Shown piece after piece: positions 21,159 through 30,870 of a DNA stretch of 64,000 nt. Below the pieces are notes generated by a model, which was not told the origin of the DNA, made no database searches, and worked only from the letters and a program-made list of their open reading frames with translations. The stretch is from Fulvimarina endophytica (GTDB lineage: Bacteria; Pseudomonadota; Alphaproteobacteria; Rhizobiales; Rhizobiaceae). Both the position numbers and the translations under genes were made by a program. How positions within the stretch are numbered: position 1 is the stretch's first letter; every line of letters starts with the position of its first letter. The stretch spans positions 62,001 through 126,000 of the forward strand of contig NZ_QURL01000004.1 of NCBI RefSeq assembly GCF_003403015.1. Direction: 5' to 3'.

Positions 21159-22199
21159 TTAGATATCGCGGCGGAGGATCCGTCTGCGAAACCAGGTGCC
21201 GGGCGAGGGAAAATCGAAGGCGAACACGCCGGGCAGCGCCCCGATCGTCGAGACGAGCCCGTAGAGCACGCTCGCCGCGACCCCTGCATTTGGCTCGTAT
21301 CCGGCAAGCGGCCAGAGCGCGGCGGCAGCCGCTTCCCTCACGCCCCAGCCTCCGATCGAGATCGGCAGAACCATGGTGAGAAGAACGGGCGGCACCAGTA
21401 GCAGGGTCTGTACCATGTCGAGGGGCGCGCCGATGGCGCGGCTCGCCAGCGAGAAGACGGCGAGATAGGCGGCCACCACGACGAGCGAGAGGACGAACTG
21501 GATGGCGGCCTGACGCGGCGTCAGCAAGGCCCGGCGCGTCGCTTGCCAGAGACGGCCGATCGCAGCCCGCAGACGCCCGCGCGCGAAGACGGCGAGCAAC
21601 GCGACGATCAGGGCGAGCGCGCTCGCAAGGAGCACGGTACTGACGATACCTTCGAATGCGATGCGGGGCGTATCGCGGCCGTGATCGAACATCCAGAGAA
21701 CGAGACCGACGCCCGCCATGAAGGCGAAGGCCACCTGTCCCGATGCCCGCTCCAGGAAGACCGCATGGGCGGAGCGCTCCCAATCGGTGCGCTCGGCTTC
21801 CACGGTGCGGTTTCTCGCAACGCGCAGGATGTCTCCCGAAACGCCTCCAGGCAGGATCATGTTCAGGAGCGAAGCCCCGTAATATTCGGTCACGGCCCTT
21901 GGGACCGGCAGGATCATCCCCAGACTCAAGGCCGTGACGCGCCACCGGATGGCGGCGACGACGATATGCGCCTGGACGAGAAGCAGCGCCGCGATAACGA
22001 GAGCCGGATCGGCCGAGAGAAGCGAATGGAACGTCGCGCCGATATCCGTCAGCCCGATCAGGGCCGCGACGAGCAGAAAGGGAAGAACGATCCGGCCGAC
22101 GAGAAGCAGGCGATGGGGCAATTGCGTCGGTCTTTCCGCCGGCTTCGAGATATGGAGACCGGAGGGCTCGCGGCTCCCGGTCCGCCGACAGATCGCCAC
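21159..22199 (-). CDS. Flippase-like integral membrane protein (UPF0104 / LPG synthase TM family)
   Basis: About 346 residues from a GTG at 22199; the frame is open to an ATG at 22277 but that part would overlap the divergent neighbour and lacks a ribosome binding site. Seven or eight hydrophobic helices are visible, with the family motif L-P-G-G-V-S-G-D-I-L-R-V-A-R near residue 120 and I-G-G-W-G-V-R-E near residue 275. Related proteins flip or synthesise lipid-linked molecules (the MprF flippase domain is one). With the neighbouring lipid and sugar enzymes it probably translocates the pathway product. Confidence 0.82.
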   Translation of the reverse strand: MAICRRTGSREPSGLHISKPAERPTQLPHRLLLVGRIVLPFLLVAALIGLTDIGATFHSLLSADPALVIAALLLVQAHIVVAAIRWRVTALSLGMILPVPRAVTEYYGASLLNMILPGGVSGDILRVARNRTVEAERTDWERSAHAVFLERASGQVAFAFMAGVGLVLWMFDHGRDTPRIAFEGIVSTVLLASALALIVALLAVFARGRLRAAIGRLWQATRRALLTPRQAAIQFVLSLVVVAAYLAVFSLASRAIGAPLDMVQTLLLVPPVLLTMVLPISIGGWGVREAAAAALWPLAGYEPNAGVAASVLYGLVSTIGALPGVFAFDFPSPGTWFRRRILRRDI

Positions 22200-22255
22200 G
22201 AATGCACCATATGGCAAGCCCCGGACGAGACGAACCGGAAGGATGGGCGGGAAGA

Positions 22256-23986
22256 ATGACGAGGCAGGCGCGGCCATTCGGCGCGATTACGAAACCCGGA
22301 CGTGCCCGGTTGGCGGCGCTGCGCCCCATGGTCTCCTTCACGCTCGGCTGCGCGCTCCTCGCCCTCCTTCTCTTCCTGCCGGCCACCCCGGGCGACTTCC
22401 CCTTCGGCTGGGTCGACGGGATTCCGGTCGAACTTCTCGCCGCCGCGGGTCTTCTCCTTCTCGCGCAAGGCCTCGTCTTCAGACTGCTTCTCGCCGTGAT
22501 CGGTCTTGCCGCCGCAGTGATTCTCTTCCTGAAACTTGCCGATCTCGGCACCTATTCGGCCTTCGGACGACCGTTCAATCCGCTGCTCGATGTCGTCATT
22601 CTGACCGATGGCTGGAACCTCCTCACAGGCACGGTCGGGTTGGCCGAGGCCTTCGCGATCATCGCCGCAGCCATCGCCGTCTGGGCCCTGGCGATCGCGA
22701 TCCTCGTCTATGCGCTAGCCCAGGGGCGCAAGCTCAGAGGGCCTCGCGCCCACCGGATCGGGGCGGTGGCCTGCATTCTCGCCCTCCTGGGTGGCGTCGC
22801 CGACTATGCGGACCGACCAAACCCCGAGGGCATCCCTCTTCTTTCCGCCGAAAACTCGGCCTTCGCCACGGGCCGCATCGACCTGATACGGCAATCCTCG
22901 CTTGATCTCATCGCCTTCGAGAGCGATCTTGCGGCCGATCCACTGGCCGATCTCGCGGGCCAGCCGATCCTTCAGGCGCTCGGGGGCCGCGACGTCTACA
23001 TCCTGTTCGTCGAGTCCTACGGCCGGACCGTTCTGTCCGACCCCGCCTACCGGGCCCTGATCGAGCCGCGCCTCAAGGCCGTCGAGAAGCAACTGTCGGA
23101 AGCCGGTTACGGTGCCCGGTCTGGCTGGCTGGCATCGCCGACGGTGGGCGGGCAGAGCTGGCTTGCCCATGGCGCACTTCTATCGGGCCTGCCCACCACC
23201 GATCAGCACCGCTACGACCGAATGATCGCCAGCGAGCGCCAGACGCTGAACGCCCTCTTCAGGCGATCCGGCTGGCGGACGGTCGCCGTGATGCCGGCAA
23301 TCACCATGGACTGGCCCGAAGGCGGCTATTACGGCTACGACGAAATCTTTGCGGCGGCCGATCTCGGCTATCGAGGCCTGCCGTTCAACTGGGTGACGAT
23401 GCCGGATCAATACACGTTGTCGGCAGCAAGGCGCATCGTGGAGTCGGCGGACCGGCCCGTGATGGTCGAAGCAGCGCTTATTTCAAGCCATGCCCCGTGG
23501 ACGCCGATCCCCCGTCTCGTTCCCTGGGATGCCGTCGGCGACGGCACCGTCTTCGATGCGCAGGCGAGCGTCGGACCGACGCCGAAGGAGGTCTGGGCCG
23601 AACCCGCCCGTGTTCGCGATCATTTCGTGCGCTCGATCGACTACGCCCTCCAGACGATCGGCGACTTCATCGCGCGCTTCGGCGACGACGCCGTCTTCAT
23701 CGTGCTCGGCGATCACCAGCCGGCGCGGCTCCTGACAGGAGACGGTGCGGGCCGCGACGTGCCCTTTCACATTCTGGCGAACGATCCGGCCGTTCTCGAG
23801 CGCCTCGGCCCGCTCGGGCTCGACAACGGCTTGATTCCGGCCGAAGATCAGGCTTCGCGGACGATGTGGTCGGTTCGCGAGAGCCTTGTTCGCACGCTGA
23901 CGAATGCGGGGAGGAGCGAAGATGGCACCGAGCGAACGGCGGGCTCGTCCACAGCCCGTTCCGAATTGATAGATAAGGGATATTGA
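22256..23986 (+). CDS. Membrane-anchored alkaline-phosphatase-superfamily protein (sulfatase/phosphoglycerol transferase-like)
   Basis: 576 residues from the ATG at 22256 behind GGGAAG; an ATG at 22202 is possible. About 5 transmembrane helices occupy the first 190 residues. The periplasmic domain then shows D-V-Y-I-L-F-V-E-S-Y-G (first metal acid), G-G-Q-S-W-L-A-H-G (nucleophile region) and L-G-D-H-Q-P-A (second metal site). This layout matches LTA-synthase-like and lipid A or glycan phosphoethanolamine/phosphoglycerol transferases. It likely decorates an envelope lipid or glycan and belongs functionally with the preceding cluster. Confidence 0.82.
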   Translation: MTRQARPFGAITKPGRARLAALRPMVSFTLGCALLALLLFLPATPGDFPFGWVDGIPVELLAAAGLLLLAQGLVFRLLLAVIGLAAAVILFLKLADLGTYSAFGRPFNPLLDVVILTDGWNLLTGTVGLAEAFAIIAAAIAVWALAIAILVYALAQGRKLRGPRAHRIGAVACILALLGGVADYADRPNPEGIPLLSAENSAFATGRIDLIRQSSLDLIAFESDLAADPLADLAGQPILQALGGRDVYILFVESYGRTVLSDPAYRALIEPRLKAVEKQLSEAGYGARSGWLASPTVGGQSWLAHGALLSGLPTTDQHRYDRMIASERQTLNALFRRSGWRTVAVMPAITMDWPEGGYYGYDEIFAAADLGYRGLPFNWVTMPDQYTLSAARRIVESADRPVMVEAALISSHAPWTPIPRLVPWDAVGDGTVFDAQASVGPTPKEVWAEPARVRDHFVRSIDYALQTIGDFIARFGDDAVFIVLGDHQPARLLTGDGAGRDVPFHILANDPAVLERLGPLGLDNGLIPAEDQASRTMWSVRESLVRTLTNAGRSEDGTERTAGSSTARSELIDKGY

Positions 23987-24010
23987 CCAACCAAGGAAAT
24001 TGGTAAAAGT

Positions 24011-24031
24011 CGGCGGACGCACCGTCCGCCG
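24011..24031 (+). terminator. Hairpin after the phosphatase/sulfatase-like gene
   Basis: A perfect 9-bp stem (24011-24019 with 24023-24031) with a 3-base CAC loop, 24 bases after the stop codon; no T run. Confidence 0.5.
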
Positions 24032-24182
24032 GAGGAGAGACGAAGCGAGATCGCCGGGGAGGCCCATTCCGCTTGAGCTTTGGAAATCCTCATTCTCCAC
24101 TGGACCGCGCCGATCAGAAGCGTAACTTAAGATCGAAGGTCAGCCGATGCGTCATTCGTCCATAGACCGACTGGGAGGAACC

Positions 24183-25514
24183 ATGTCCATTCATTCGCTA
24201 CTGAAGACCAGCGCCGCGCTGGGCGCCCTCGTCGCCCTCACGGCCTCCGCGACCGCCCAGGAGACGACGACGATCACCGTCGGAACCGTCAACAACTCCG
24301 ACATGATTCGGATGCAGGGCCTCACGAGCGTCTTCGAGGAGCAGCATCCGAACATCAAGGTGAACTGGGTGACCCTGGAGGAGAACATTCTCCGCCAGCG
24401 CGTGACCACGGACATCGCCACCAAGGGCGGTCAGTTCGACGTGATGACCATCGGCACCTACGAAGTGCCGATCTGGGCCAAGCAGGAATGGCTGCAGCCC
24501 CTCGACAACCTGCCCGAGACCTACAACACCGACGACCTGATTCCGGCCATCCGCAACGCGCTTTCGGTCGACGACAAGCTCTACGCCCTGCCGTTCTACG
24601 CCGAGAGCGTTCTGACCCTCTACCGCAAGGACCTGTTCGAGAAGGCCGGGCTCGAAATGCCCGAGCAGCCGACCTGGGACTTCATCGCGGAAGCCGCCGA
24701 GAAGACGGCGGACAAGGAGAACGGCGTCTACGGAATCTGTCTGCGCGGCAAGCCGGGCTGGGGCGAGAACATGGCCTTCCTCGGCAATATGGCCCGGGAA
24801 TTCGGCGCGAACTATTTCGACGCCAGCTGGCAGCCCCAGTTCGAGAGCGAGGGCTGGAAGAAGGCCGTCAATCTCTATGTCGAGCTGATGACGAAATACG
24901 GCCCTCCGGGTGCCGCCTCCAACGGCTTCAACGAGAACCTCTCGCTGTTCGGCCAGGGCAAGTGCGCGATGTGGATCGACGCCTCGGTCGCCGCCTCCTT
25001 CGTGACCAATCCCGAGCAGAGCCAGGTGGCCGATCAGGTCGGGTTCGGCGGCGCGCCCTGCGGCACCGAGGACTGCCCGAACGACGGCTACAACTGGCAG
25101 TGGGCCTGGTCGCTGGGCCTGCCGGCGGGTTCCCAAAAGGCGGAAGCCGCTCAGGAATTCGTCGCCTGGGCGACATCGCAGGACTACATCAACCTCGTCG
25201 CCGAGCGTGAGGGCTGGGCGAGCGTGCCCCCGGGTACCCGCACCTCGCTCTACGAGAACAAGGAATACACGGACGCCGCTCCCTTCGCCGCAGCCACGCT
25301 GAACGCGATCCAGAACGCCAAGGCGGAGCCGACGGACGACAAGCCCTATTTCGGGCTACAGTTCGCGGCGATCCCGGAGTTCCAGGGCATCGGCACGGCC
25401 GTCGGCCAGCAGATGGCGGCGGCGCTCTCGGGTTCGGTCACCGCCGACCAGGCGCTGAGCCAGGCCCAGGCGATCGCGACCCGCGAAATGACCCGCGGCG
25501 GCTACCTCAAGTAA
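24183..25514 (+). CDS. smoE: Polyol ABC transporter, periplasmic substrate-binding protein (SmoE/MtlE type)
   Basis: 443 residues from the ATG at 24183 with GGGAGGAA upstream. The signal peptide ends T-A-S-A-T-A-Q. The mature N-terminus (T-V-N-N-S-D-M-I-R-M-Q-G-L) and the later F-D-V-M-T-I-G-T-Y-E-V-P-I-W-A-K match from memory the sorbitol/mannitol-binding SmoE of Rhodobacter. It captures a polyol in the periplasm. It is followed by a hairpin and then two permease genes and an ATPase gene. No polyol dehydrogenase gene lies next to it, which is unusual for a smo operon. Confidence 0.85.
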   Translation: MSIHSLLKTSAALGALVALTASATAQETTTITVGTVNNSDMIRMQGLTSVFEEQHPNIKVNWVTLEENILRQRVTTDIATKGGQFDVMTIGTYEVPIWAKQEWLQPLDNLPETYNTDDLIPAIRNALSVDDKLYALPFYAESVLTLYRKDLFEKAGLEMPEQPTWDFIAEAAEKTADKENGVYGICLRGKPGWGENMAFLGNMAREFGANYFDASWQPQFESEGWKKAVNLYVELMTKYGPPGAASNGFNENLSLFGQGKCAMWIDASVAASFVTNPEQSQVADQVGFGGAPCGTEDCPNDGYNWQWAWSLGLPAGSQKAEAAQEFVAWATSQDYINLVAEREGWASVPPGTRTSLYENKEYTDAAPFAAATLNAIQNAKAEPTDDKPYFGLQFAAIPEFQGIGTAVGQQMAAALSGSVTADQALSQAQAIATREMTRGGYLK

Positions 25515-25533
25515 GACCGCAGCGCTGAAACTG

Positions 25534-25558
25534 TCCGGGCGGGGACGACCCGCCCGGA
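25534..25558 (+). terminator. Intercistronic hairpin between the polyol-binding protein and permease genes
   Basis: A perfect 10-bp GC stem (25534-25543 with 25549-25558) and a GACGA loop, 19 bases after the binding-protein stop, without a T run. Such hairpins between binding-protein and permease genes are known to protect or terminate the upstream message so that the binding protein is made in excess. Confidence 0.55.
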
Positions 25559-25757
25559 TGTCCGGCCATTGGGAGGCAAGCGCCGGACCGATATCCGCAA
25601 CGCAAACCAACCGTTCTTCCATCCGACCACGCCGTTCCATGCGAACGGATAAGGGACATAGGGAGGATGGAGGCGCGCCGTTCGGTCCTGTCGTCCTCTC
25701 CCGCTTCCCGTCAGGTGCGAATTTTCGCGATGGTTCGATCGCGGCCAGGAGATTTCG

Positions 25758-26630
25758 ATGGCAACGCAGCACTCCCAGAAACTCGCCCGTTCGATGATGG
25801 CGCCCTCGGTCATCGCACTGCTGATCTGGATGGCCGTGCCGCTGGCCATGACGCTGTATTATTCGACCCTCGGATACAGCCTCTACAATCCCATCTCGAC
25901 ACCATTCGTCGGCATCGAGAACTACACCTACTTCCTCACCGACCCAACCTTCATCGCCGCCCTGACCAATACGATGGTCCTCGTCGTCGGCGTCCTCGTC
26001 ATCACGATCGGCGGGGGCATTCTCCTCGCGCTGCTGCTCGATCAGGACATCTATGGCGTCAACATCGTGCGCCTCCTCGTCATCGCCCCCTTCTTCGTCA
26101 TGCCGACGGTCGCAGCCCTCGTCTGGAAGAACATGATGATGAACCCGGTCTACGGCGTCATCGGCCAGTCCATGTCGGCGATCGGCCTCGCCCCGATCGA
26201 CTGGATGACGGATGTCCCGCTCCTGTCGATCATCCTCATCGTCGCCTGGCAGTGGCTACCGTTTGCGACGCTCATCCTGCTCACCTCGCTCCAGTCCCTC
26301 TCCTCCGACCAGAAGGAGGCGGCCGAGATGGACGGCGCCGGCGCGCTGTCGATCTTCTGGTACATCACGCTGCCCCATATGAGCCGGGCGATCACGGTCG
26401 TCATCCTGATCCAGACGATCTTCCTCCTGTCGATCTTCGCGGAAATTCTCGTGACGACGAATGGCGGGCCGGGCGCGCAGTCCACCAACATCACCTATCT
26501 CGTCTACCAGCAGGCGATCTCATTCGGTGATATCGGCGCAGCCTCCGCCGGCGGCATCGTCGCCGTCATCCTCGCCAACATCGTTGCGATCTTCCTGATC
26601 AAGGCGATCGGCAAGAACCTCGACGCCTAA
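25758..26630 (+). CDS. smoF: Polyol ABC transporter permease (SmoF type)
   Basis: 290 residues, six hydrophobic helices. The EAA loop that docks to the ATPase is seen as E-A-A-E-M-D-G-A-G near residue 190. The ATG follows CAGGAGAT. First of the two inner-membrane subunits, 11 bases before the second one. Confidence 0.88.
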   Translation: MATQHSQKLARSMMAPSVIALLIWMAVPLAMTLYYSTLGYSLYNPISTPFVGIENYTYFLTDPTFIAALTNTMVLVVGVLVITIGGGILLALLLDQDIYGVNIVRLLVIAPFFVMPTVAALVWKNMMMNPVYGVIGQSMSAIGLAPIDWMTDVPLLSIILIVAWQWLPFATLILLTSLQSLSSDQKEAAEMDGAGALSIFWYITLPHMSRAITVVILIQTIFLLSIFAEILVTTNGGPGAQSTNITYLVYQQAISFGDIGAASAGGIVAVILANIVAIFLIKAIGKNLDA

Positions 26631-26641
26631 GGAGGACGCCC

Positions 26642-27472
26642 GTGGCCCGCCAAGTTTCCAGACAGCGCAAGATCGGCATGACGATCCTTGCCTGGTTCGT
26701 CGGCTTCCTGATCTTCTTCCCGATCCTCTGGACGTTCCTGACTTCGTTCAAGACGGAACTGACGGCGATCTCCATCCCGCCGCAATTCCTGTTCTTCGAC
26801 TGGACGACGGAGAACTACGTCAACATCCAGGCGCAGGCGAACTACTTCCACTTCATGATGAATTCGATCTACCTGGCGCTCGGCTCCACGGTGCTCGGCC
26901 TCATCTTCGCGATCCCCGCCGCCTGGGCGATGGCATTCTCGCCAACCAAGCGCACCAAGGACGTGCTGCTGTGGATGCTCTCCACCAAGATGCTCCCGGC
27001 GGTCGGCGTCTACATCCCGATCTATCTGCTCTTCATCAATCTCGGGCTCCTGGATTCCCGGCTCGGGCTGATCATCGTCCTCTTCCTGATCAACCTGCCG
27101 ATCATGGTGTGGATGCTCTACACCTACTTCAAGGAAATTCCGGTCGACATCCTGGAAGCCGCGCGCATGGACGGGGCGACCCTGCGCCAGGAGATCACGC
27201 AGATCCTCGCTCCGATGGCGGTGCCGGGCATCGCCTCCACGGTGCTTCTCAACGTCATCCTCGCCTGGAACGAGGCGTTCTGGACCCTGAACCTCACGAC
27301 GTCCAACGCCGCTCCCCTCACCGCCTTCATCGCCTCGTTCTCGAGCCCGCAGGGCAATTTCTACGCCACGTTGTCGGCCGCTTCCATGCTCGCCATCGCC
27401 CCCATCCTCATCGTCGGATGGTTCTCGCAGAAGCAGCTCGTGCGCGGCCTCACCTTCGGCGCCGTCAAGTAA
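26642..27472 (+). CDS. smoG: Polyol ABC transporter permease (SmoG type)
   Basis: 276 residues from a GTG at 26642 behind AAGGAGGA. Six hydrophobic helices with an E-A-A-R-M-D-G-A docking loop near residue 175. It pairs with the upstream permease to form the membrane channel. The [12 protein letters not shown] motif near the first helix is typical of the MalG side of the carbohydrate importer family. Confidence 0.88.
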   Translation: MARQVSRQRKIGMTILAWFVGFLIFFPILWTFLTSFKTELTAISIPPQFLFFDWTTENYVNIQAQANYFHFMMNSIYLALGSTVLGLIFAIPAAWAMAFSPTKRTKDVLLWMLSTKMLPAVGVYIPIYLLFINLGLLDSRLGLIIVLFLINLPIMVWMLYTYFKEIPVDILEAARMDGATLRQEITQILAPMAVPGIASTVLLNVILAWNEAFWTLNLTTSNAAPLTAFIASFSSPQGNFYATLSAASMLAIAPILIVGWFSQKQLVRGLTFGAVK

Positions 27473-27485
27473 AGGATCGCAAGCC

Positions 27486-28490
<1,005 letters not shown>

Positions 28491-28581
28491 ACCACCGGGC
28501 GCTGTACCAAGGACATTTCGAACCGGAGGCAGGTTCGCGGATGCGACGGGGCGCAGGCTCGAAATCGGGAGCGCCGTGATC

Positions 28582-28599
28582 GGATCCGGATCCGGATCC
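28582..28599. repeat. Three tandem GGATCC copies
   Basis: Three perfect head-to-tail copies of a 6-base palindrome lie in the 276-base gap between the polyol ATPase gene and the response-regulator gene. No other feature is seen there besides the AGGAGGA site of the next gene. Confidence 0.6.
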
Positions 28600-28766
28600 G
28601 GCCTGCTCGGCGGAACGGCCCGGCACCAAAGGCCTATTGTCCGGGCGCCGCGAAGCTTCCTATGCTGGGCAGTGTGGGGGACCATCGCCTCGCCGGTTCG
28701 GCGAGACCGGAGCCGGCCTTTCGTCAGGCGACGGGCAGACCGGCGATGCGTTCAGGAGGATCGACC

Positions 28767-29456
28767 ATGACGACGTTTCTTCTCATCGACGATCATCCGC
28801 TGTTCCGCGACGCCTTGCGCGCCGCGATCGAGGCGGCCGTTCCGAATTCGCGGACCATCGAGACGGATGCGATCGAGGCAGCCATCGACGTTCTCGAGGA
28901 CAAGGCCGCGTCGGTCGATCTCGCCCTTCTCGACCTGACCATGCCGGGCGTGACGGGTTTCGAAGGCCTTCTGGAGTTGCGCGCGCGTTTTCCCAAACTG
29001 CCGATCCTCGTCGTCTCGGCGCTGGACGATCCGAAGATCGTGCGGCGTGTCCTGTCCTACGGGGTCGCTGGCTTCGTCTCGAAATCGGCCAAGAAGCTCG
29101 ACCTGTCGACCGCGATCACCGAGGTCCTGTCGGGGTCGGTCTACGTGCAGGACGGCCTCATCGCCAATGGTCCAGAAGACCATCCCGACATGGATTCCCT
29201 CGCCTCGCGGGTCGCAAGTCTCACCCCGCAGCAGCTTCGCGTCCTCTCGATGATCCGCCAGGGGCTTCTCAACAAGCAGATCGCCTTCGAGCTCTCGGTG
29301 GGCGAGACGACGGTGAAGGCGCATGTCTCCGAAATCCTGCGCAAGCTGAACGTCTTCAGCCGCACGCAGGCGGTGATCGAGATCGCCAAGCTCGACTTCG
29401 ACCATATCGCCGGGGCGGGCCCGGAGGCCAAACGCACCGAGCGCGCGAGCGTCTGA
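28767..29456 (+). CDS. LuxR-type two-component response regulator
   Basis: 229 residues from the ATG at 28767 with AGGAGGA upstream. The receiver domain has acidic pair D8-D9, phosphoacceptor D56 (L-L-D-L-T-M-P-G) and K in S-K-S-A-K-K. The LuxR/NarL DNA-binding domain begins near residue 150, with L-T-P-Q-Q-L-R-V-L and the recognition helix E-T-T-V-K-A-H-V-S-E-I-L-R-K-L. It converges with the hybrid kinase gene (19 bases apart) and is most likely its partner. Confidence 0.92.
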   Translation: MTTFLLIDDHPLFRDALRAAIEAAVPNSRTIETDAIEAAIDVLEDKAASVDLALLDLTMPGVTGFEGLLELRARFPKLPILVVSALDDPKIVRRVLSYGVAGFVSKSAKKLDLSTAITEVLSGSVYVQDGLIANGPEDHPDMDSLASRVASLTPQQLRVLSMIRQGLLNKQIAFELSVGETTVKAHVSEILRKLNVFSRTQAVIEIAKLDFDHIAGAGPEAKRTERASV

Positions 29457-29475
29457 GACCCATCGCAGCCGGGCG

Positions 29476-30870
29476 TCAGCCCGTCATATGGGCAAGGAGC
29501 GCGCGCAGCTCCGCAGGGCGAACCGGCTTGCGGACGATCTCGCAGCCCTCGCGCTCGATCTGCGCTTCCGTCTCGGGCGCGTAATCCGCCGTGAGCACGC
29601 AGGCCGGCACGTTGCGGCCGAGCGAGGAGCGAACCGCGCCCACGACATCGGTACCCGTCTGCCCCTTGTCGAGCCAGTAATCGGCGATGACGACATCCGG
29701 ATAGAACGTCTCCTGCGCAAGGATCGCCTGGGCCTCGCCGATGCCGCTCGCGGTGCGCACCGTACAGGACCAACGCTCCAGGAGCGCGACGGTCGCCTCG
29801 GTGGCCGTCTCGGGATTTTCCACGAGAAGGATCTTGGAGAAGGCGAGCCCGATGCCGGACGCGCTCGCGCGCGGGAACACCGGGCGGTGGGCGCCGGTCT
29901 GGACCGGCGCCAGCGGGACCGTCACCGAGAACACCGTGCCGCGCCCCGGACGCGAGCGAAAGGTGAGGCTGTGGCCGAGCGCGGCCGCGGTGCGCTTGAC
30001 GATGGAGAGACCGAGCCCGAGACCGGGCCTCGCATTCGAGCTCTGCTGGGAGAGCCGCCCGCGATGGAACTCCTCGAAGATCTTCTCGAACTGATCGGCC
30101 TCGATACCCTGCCCCGTATCGCAGACATCGATCCTTGCCATATCGCCCCGACGGCGAACGCCGACGAGAACGCCTCCGCGCTCGCTGTAGCGAATGGCGT
30201 TGGACAAAAGGTTTGCGAGAAGCCGTCGCAGGAGGCCCGCATCCGAGAGGCCGACGAGATCGCTCGCGGCGACCTTCAGCCTGAGGCCCTTCTCGCTCGC
30301 CAGCGGCTGAAACTCGGAGACGAGCCCCGCGCACAGATCGCCGAGCTGGATCTCCCCGATATCGGGTTCGAGGACACCGGCATCGAGGCGCGCGATCTCG
30401 AGCACGCTGTTGATGAGGTCTTCCATCGTATCGAGAGCGCGGTCGACGGCACTCGCAAAGCGCGCGCCCTCGGCATTGAGGCCGGAGCCCTGAACCGCGA
30501 ACAGCGAAAGGCGCGCAGCGTTCAGCGGCTGAAGGATATCGTGGCTGGCGGCGGCGAGGAATTTCGACTTGGAACGATTGGCGTTGTCGGCGGCTTCGCG
30601 AGCCGCCAGATTGCGCCGATTGGTGTCCTCGAGGGTCTTCAGGGCGTCGGACAGTTCGGTCGTCCTGCGGCGGACCTGGGTCTCGCGCTGGATCGCGGTC
30701 TCGAACAGGCTGTAAGCGTTGGCCTGGCTGTCCGTGACCTGCTCGATCCGGCGCATCAGGGCGAGGTTGACGCGCTTCAGGCGGCGGATCTCCTCCTTCG
30801 CGGGATCGGCCTCGGGCACCGTATCCATATCGGAGATCGCCCCGAGGGTCCCGAGGATTACGTCGCTCAT
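29476..30870 (-). CDS. Hybrid histidine kinase without a sensor domain
   Basis: 464 residues from the ATG at 30870, which overlaps the FIST gene stop by ATGA. Residues ~20-100 form a coiled coil. The phosphoacceptor H110 is in A-S-H-D-I-L-Q-P-L-N-A-A-R-L, the box of NahK/ErcS-type hybrid kinases. The ATPase domain has N-L-L-S-N-A-I-R-Y, D-T-G-Q-G-I-E and G-L-G-L-G-L-S. A C-terminal receiver follows with D in V-V-I-A-D-Y-W-L-D; its acidic pocket starts V-E-N instead of V-D-D, so magnesium binding may be weaker. No membrane helix or PAS domain, so the signal must come from the coupled FIST protein. Confidence 0.92.
   Translation of the reverse strand: MSDVILGTLGAISDMDTVPEADPAKEEIRRLKRVNLALMRRIEQVTDSQANAYSLFETAIQRETQVRRRTTELSDALKTLEDTNRRNLAAREAADNANRSKSKFLAAASHDILQPLNAARLSLFAVQGSGLNAEGARFASAVDRALDTMEDLINSVLEIARLDAGVLEPDIGEIQLGDLCAGLVSEFQPLASEKGLRLKVAASDLVGLSDAGLLRRLLANLLSNAIRYSERGGVLVGVRRRGDMARIDVCDTGQGIEADQFEKIFEEFHRGRLSQQSSNARPGLGLGLSIVKRTAAALGHSLTFRSRPGRGTVFSVTVPLAPVQTGAHRPVFPRASASGIGLAFSKILLVENPETATEATVALLERWSCTVRTASGIGEAQAILAQETFYPDVVIADYWLDKGQTGTDVVGAVRSSLGRNVPACVLTADYAPETEAQIEREGCEIVRKPVRPAELRALLAHMTG

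Noticed and set aside
28582..28599. Three GGATCC copies as a possible regulatory repeat
   Set aside because: Only three copies, no link to a known binding site, and a likely slippage product. Kept as a repeat feature only.
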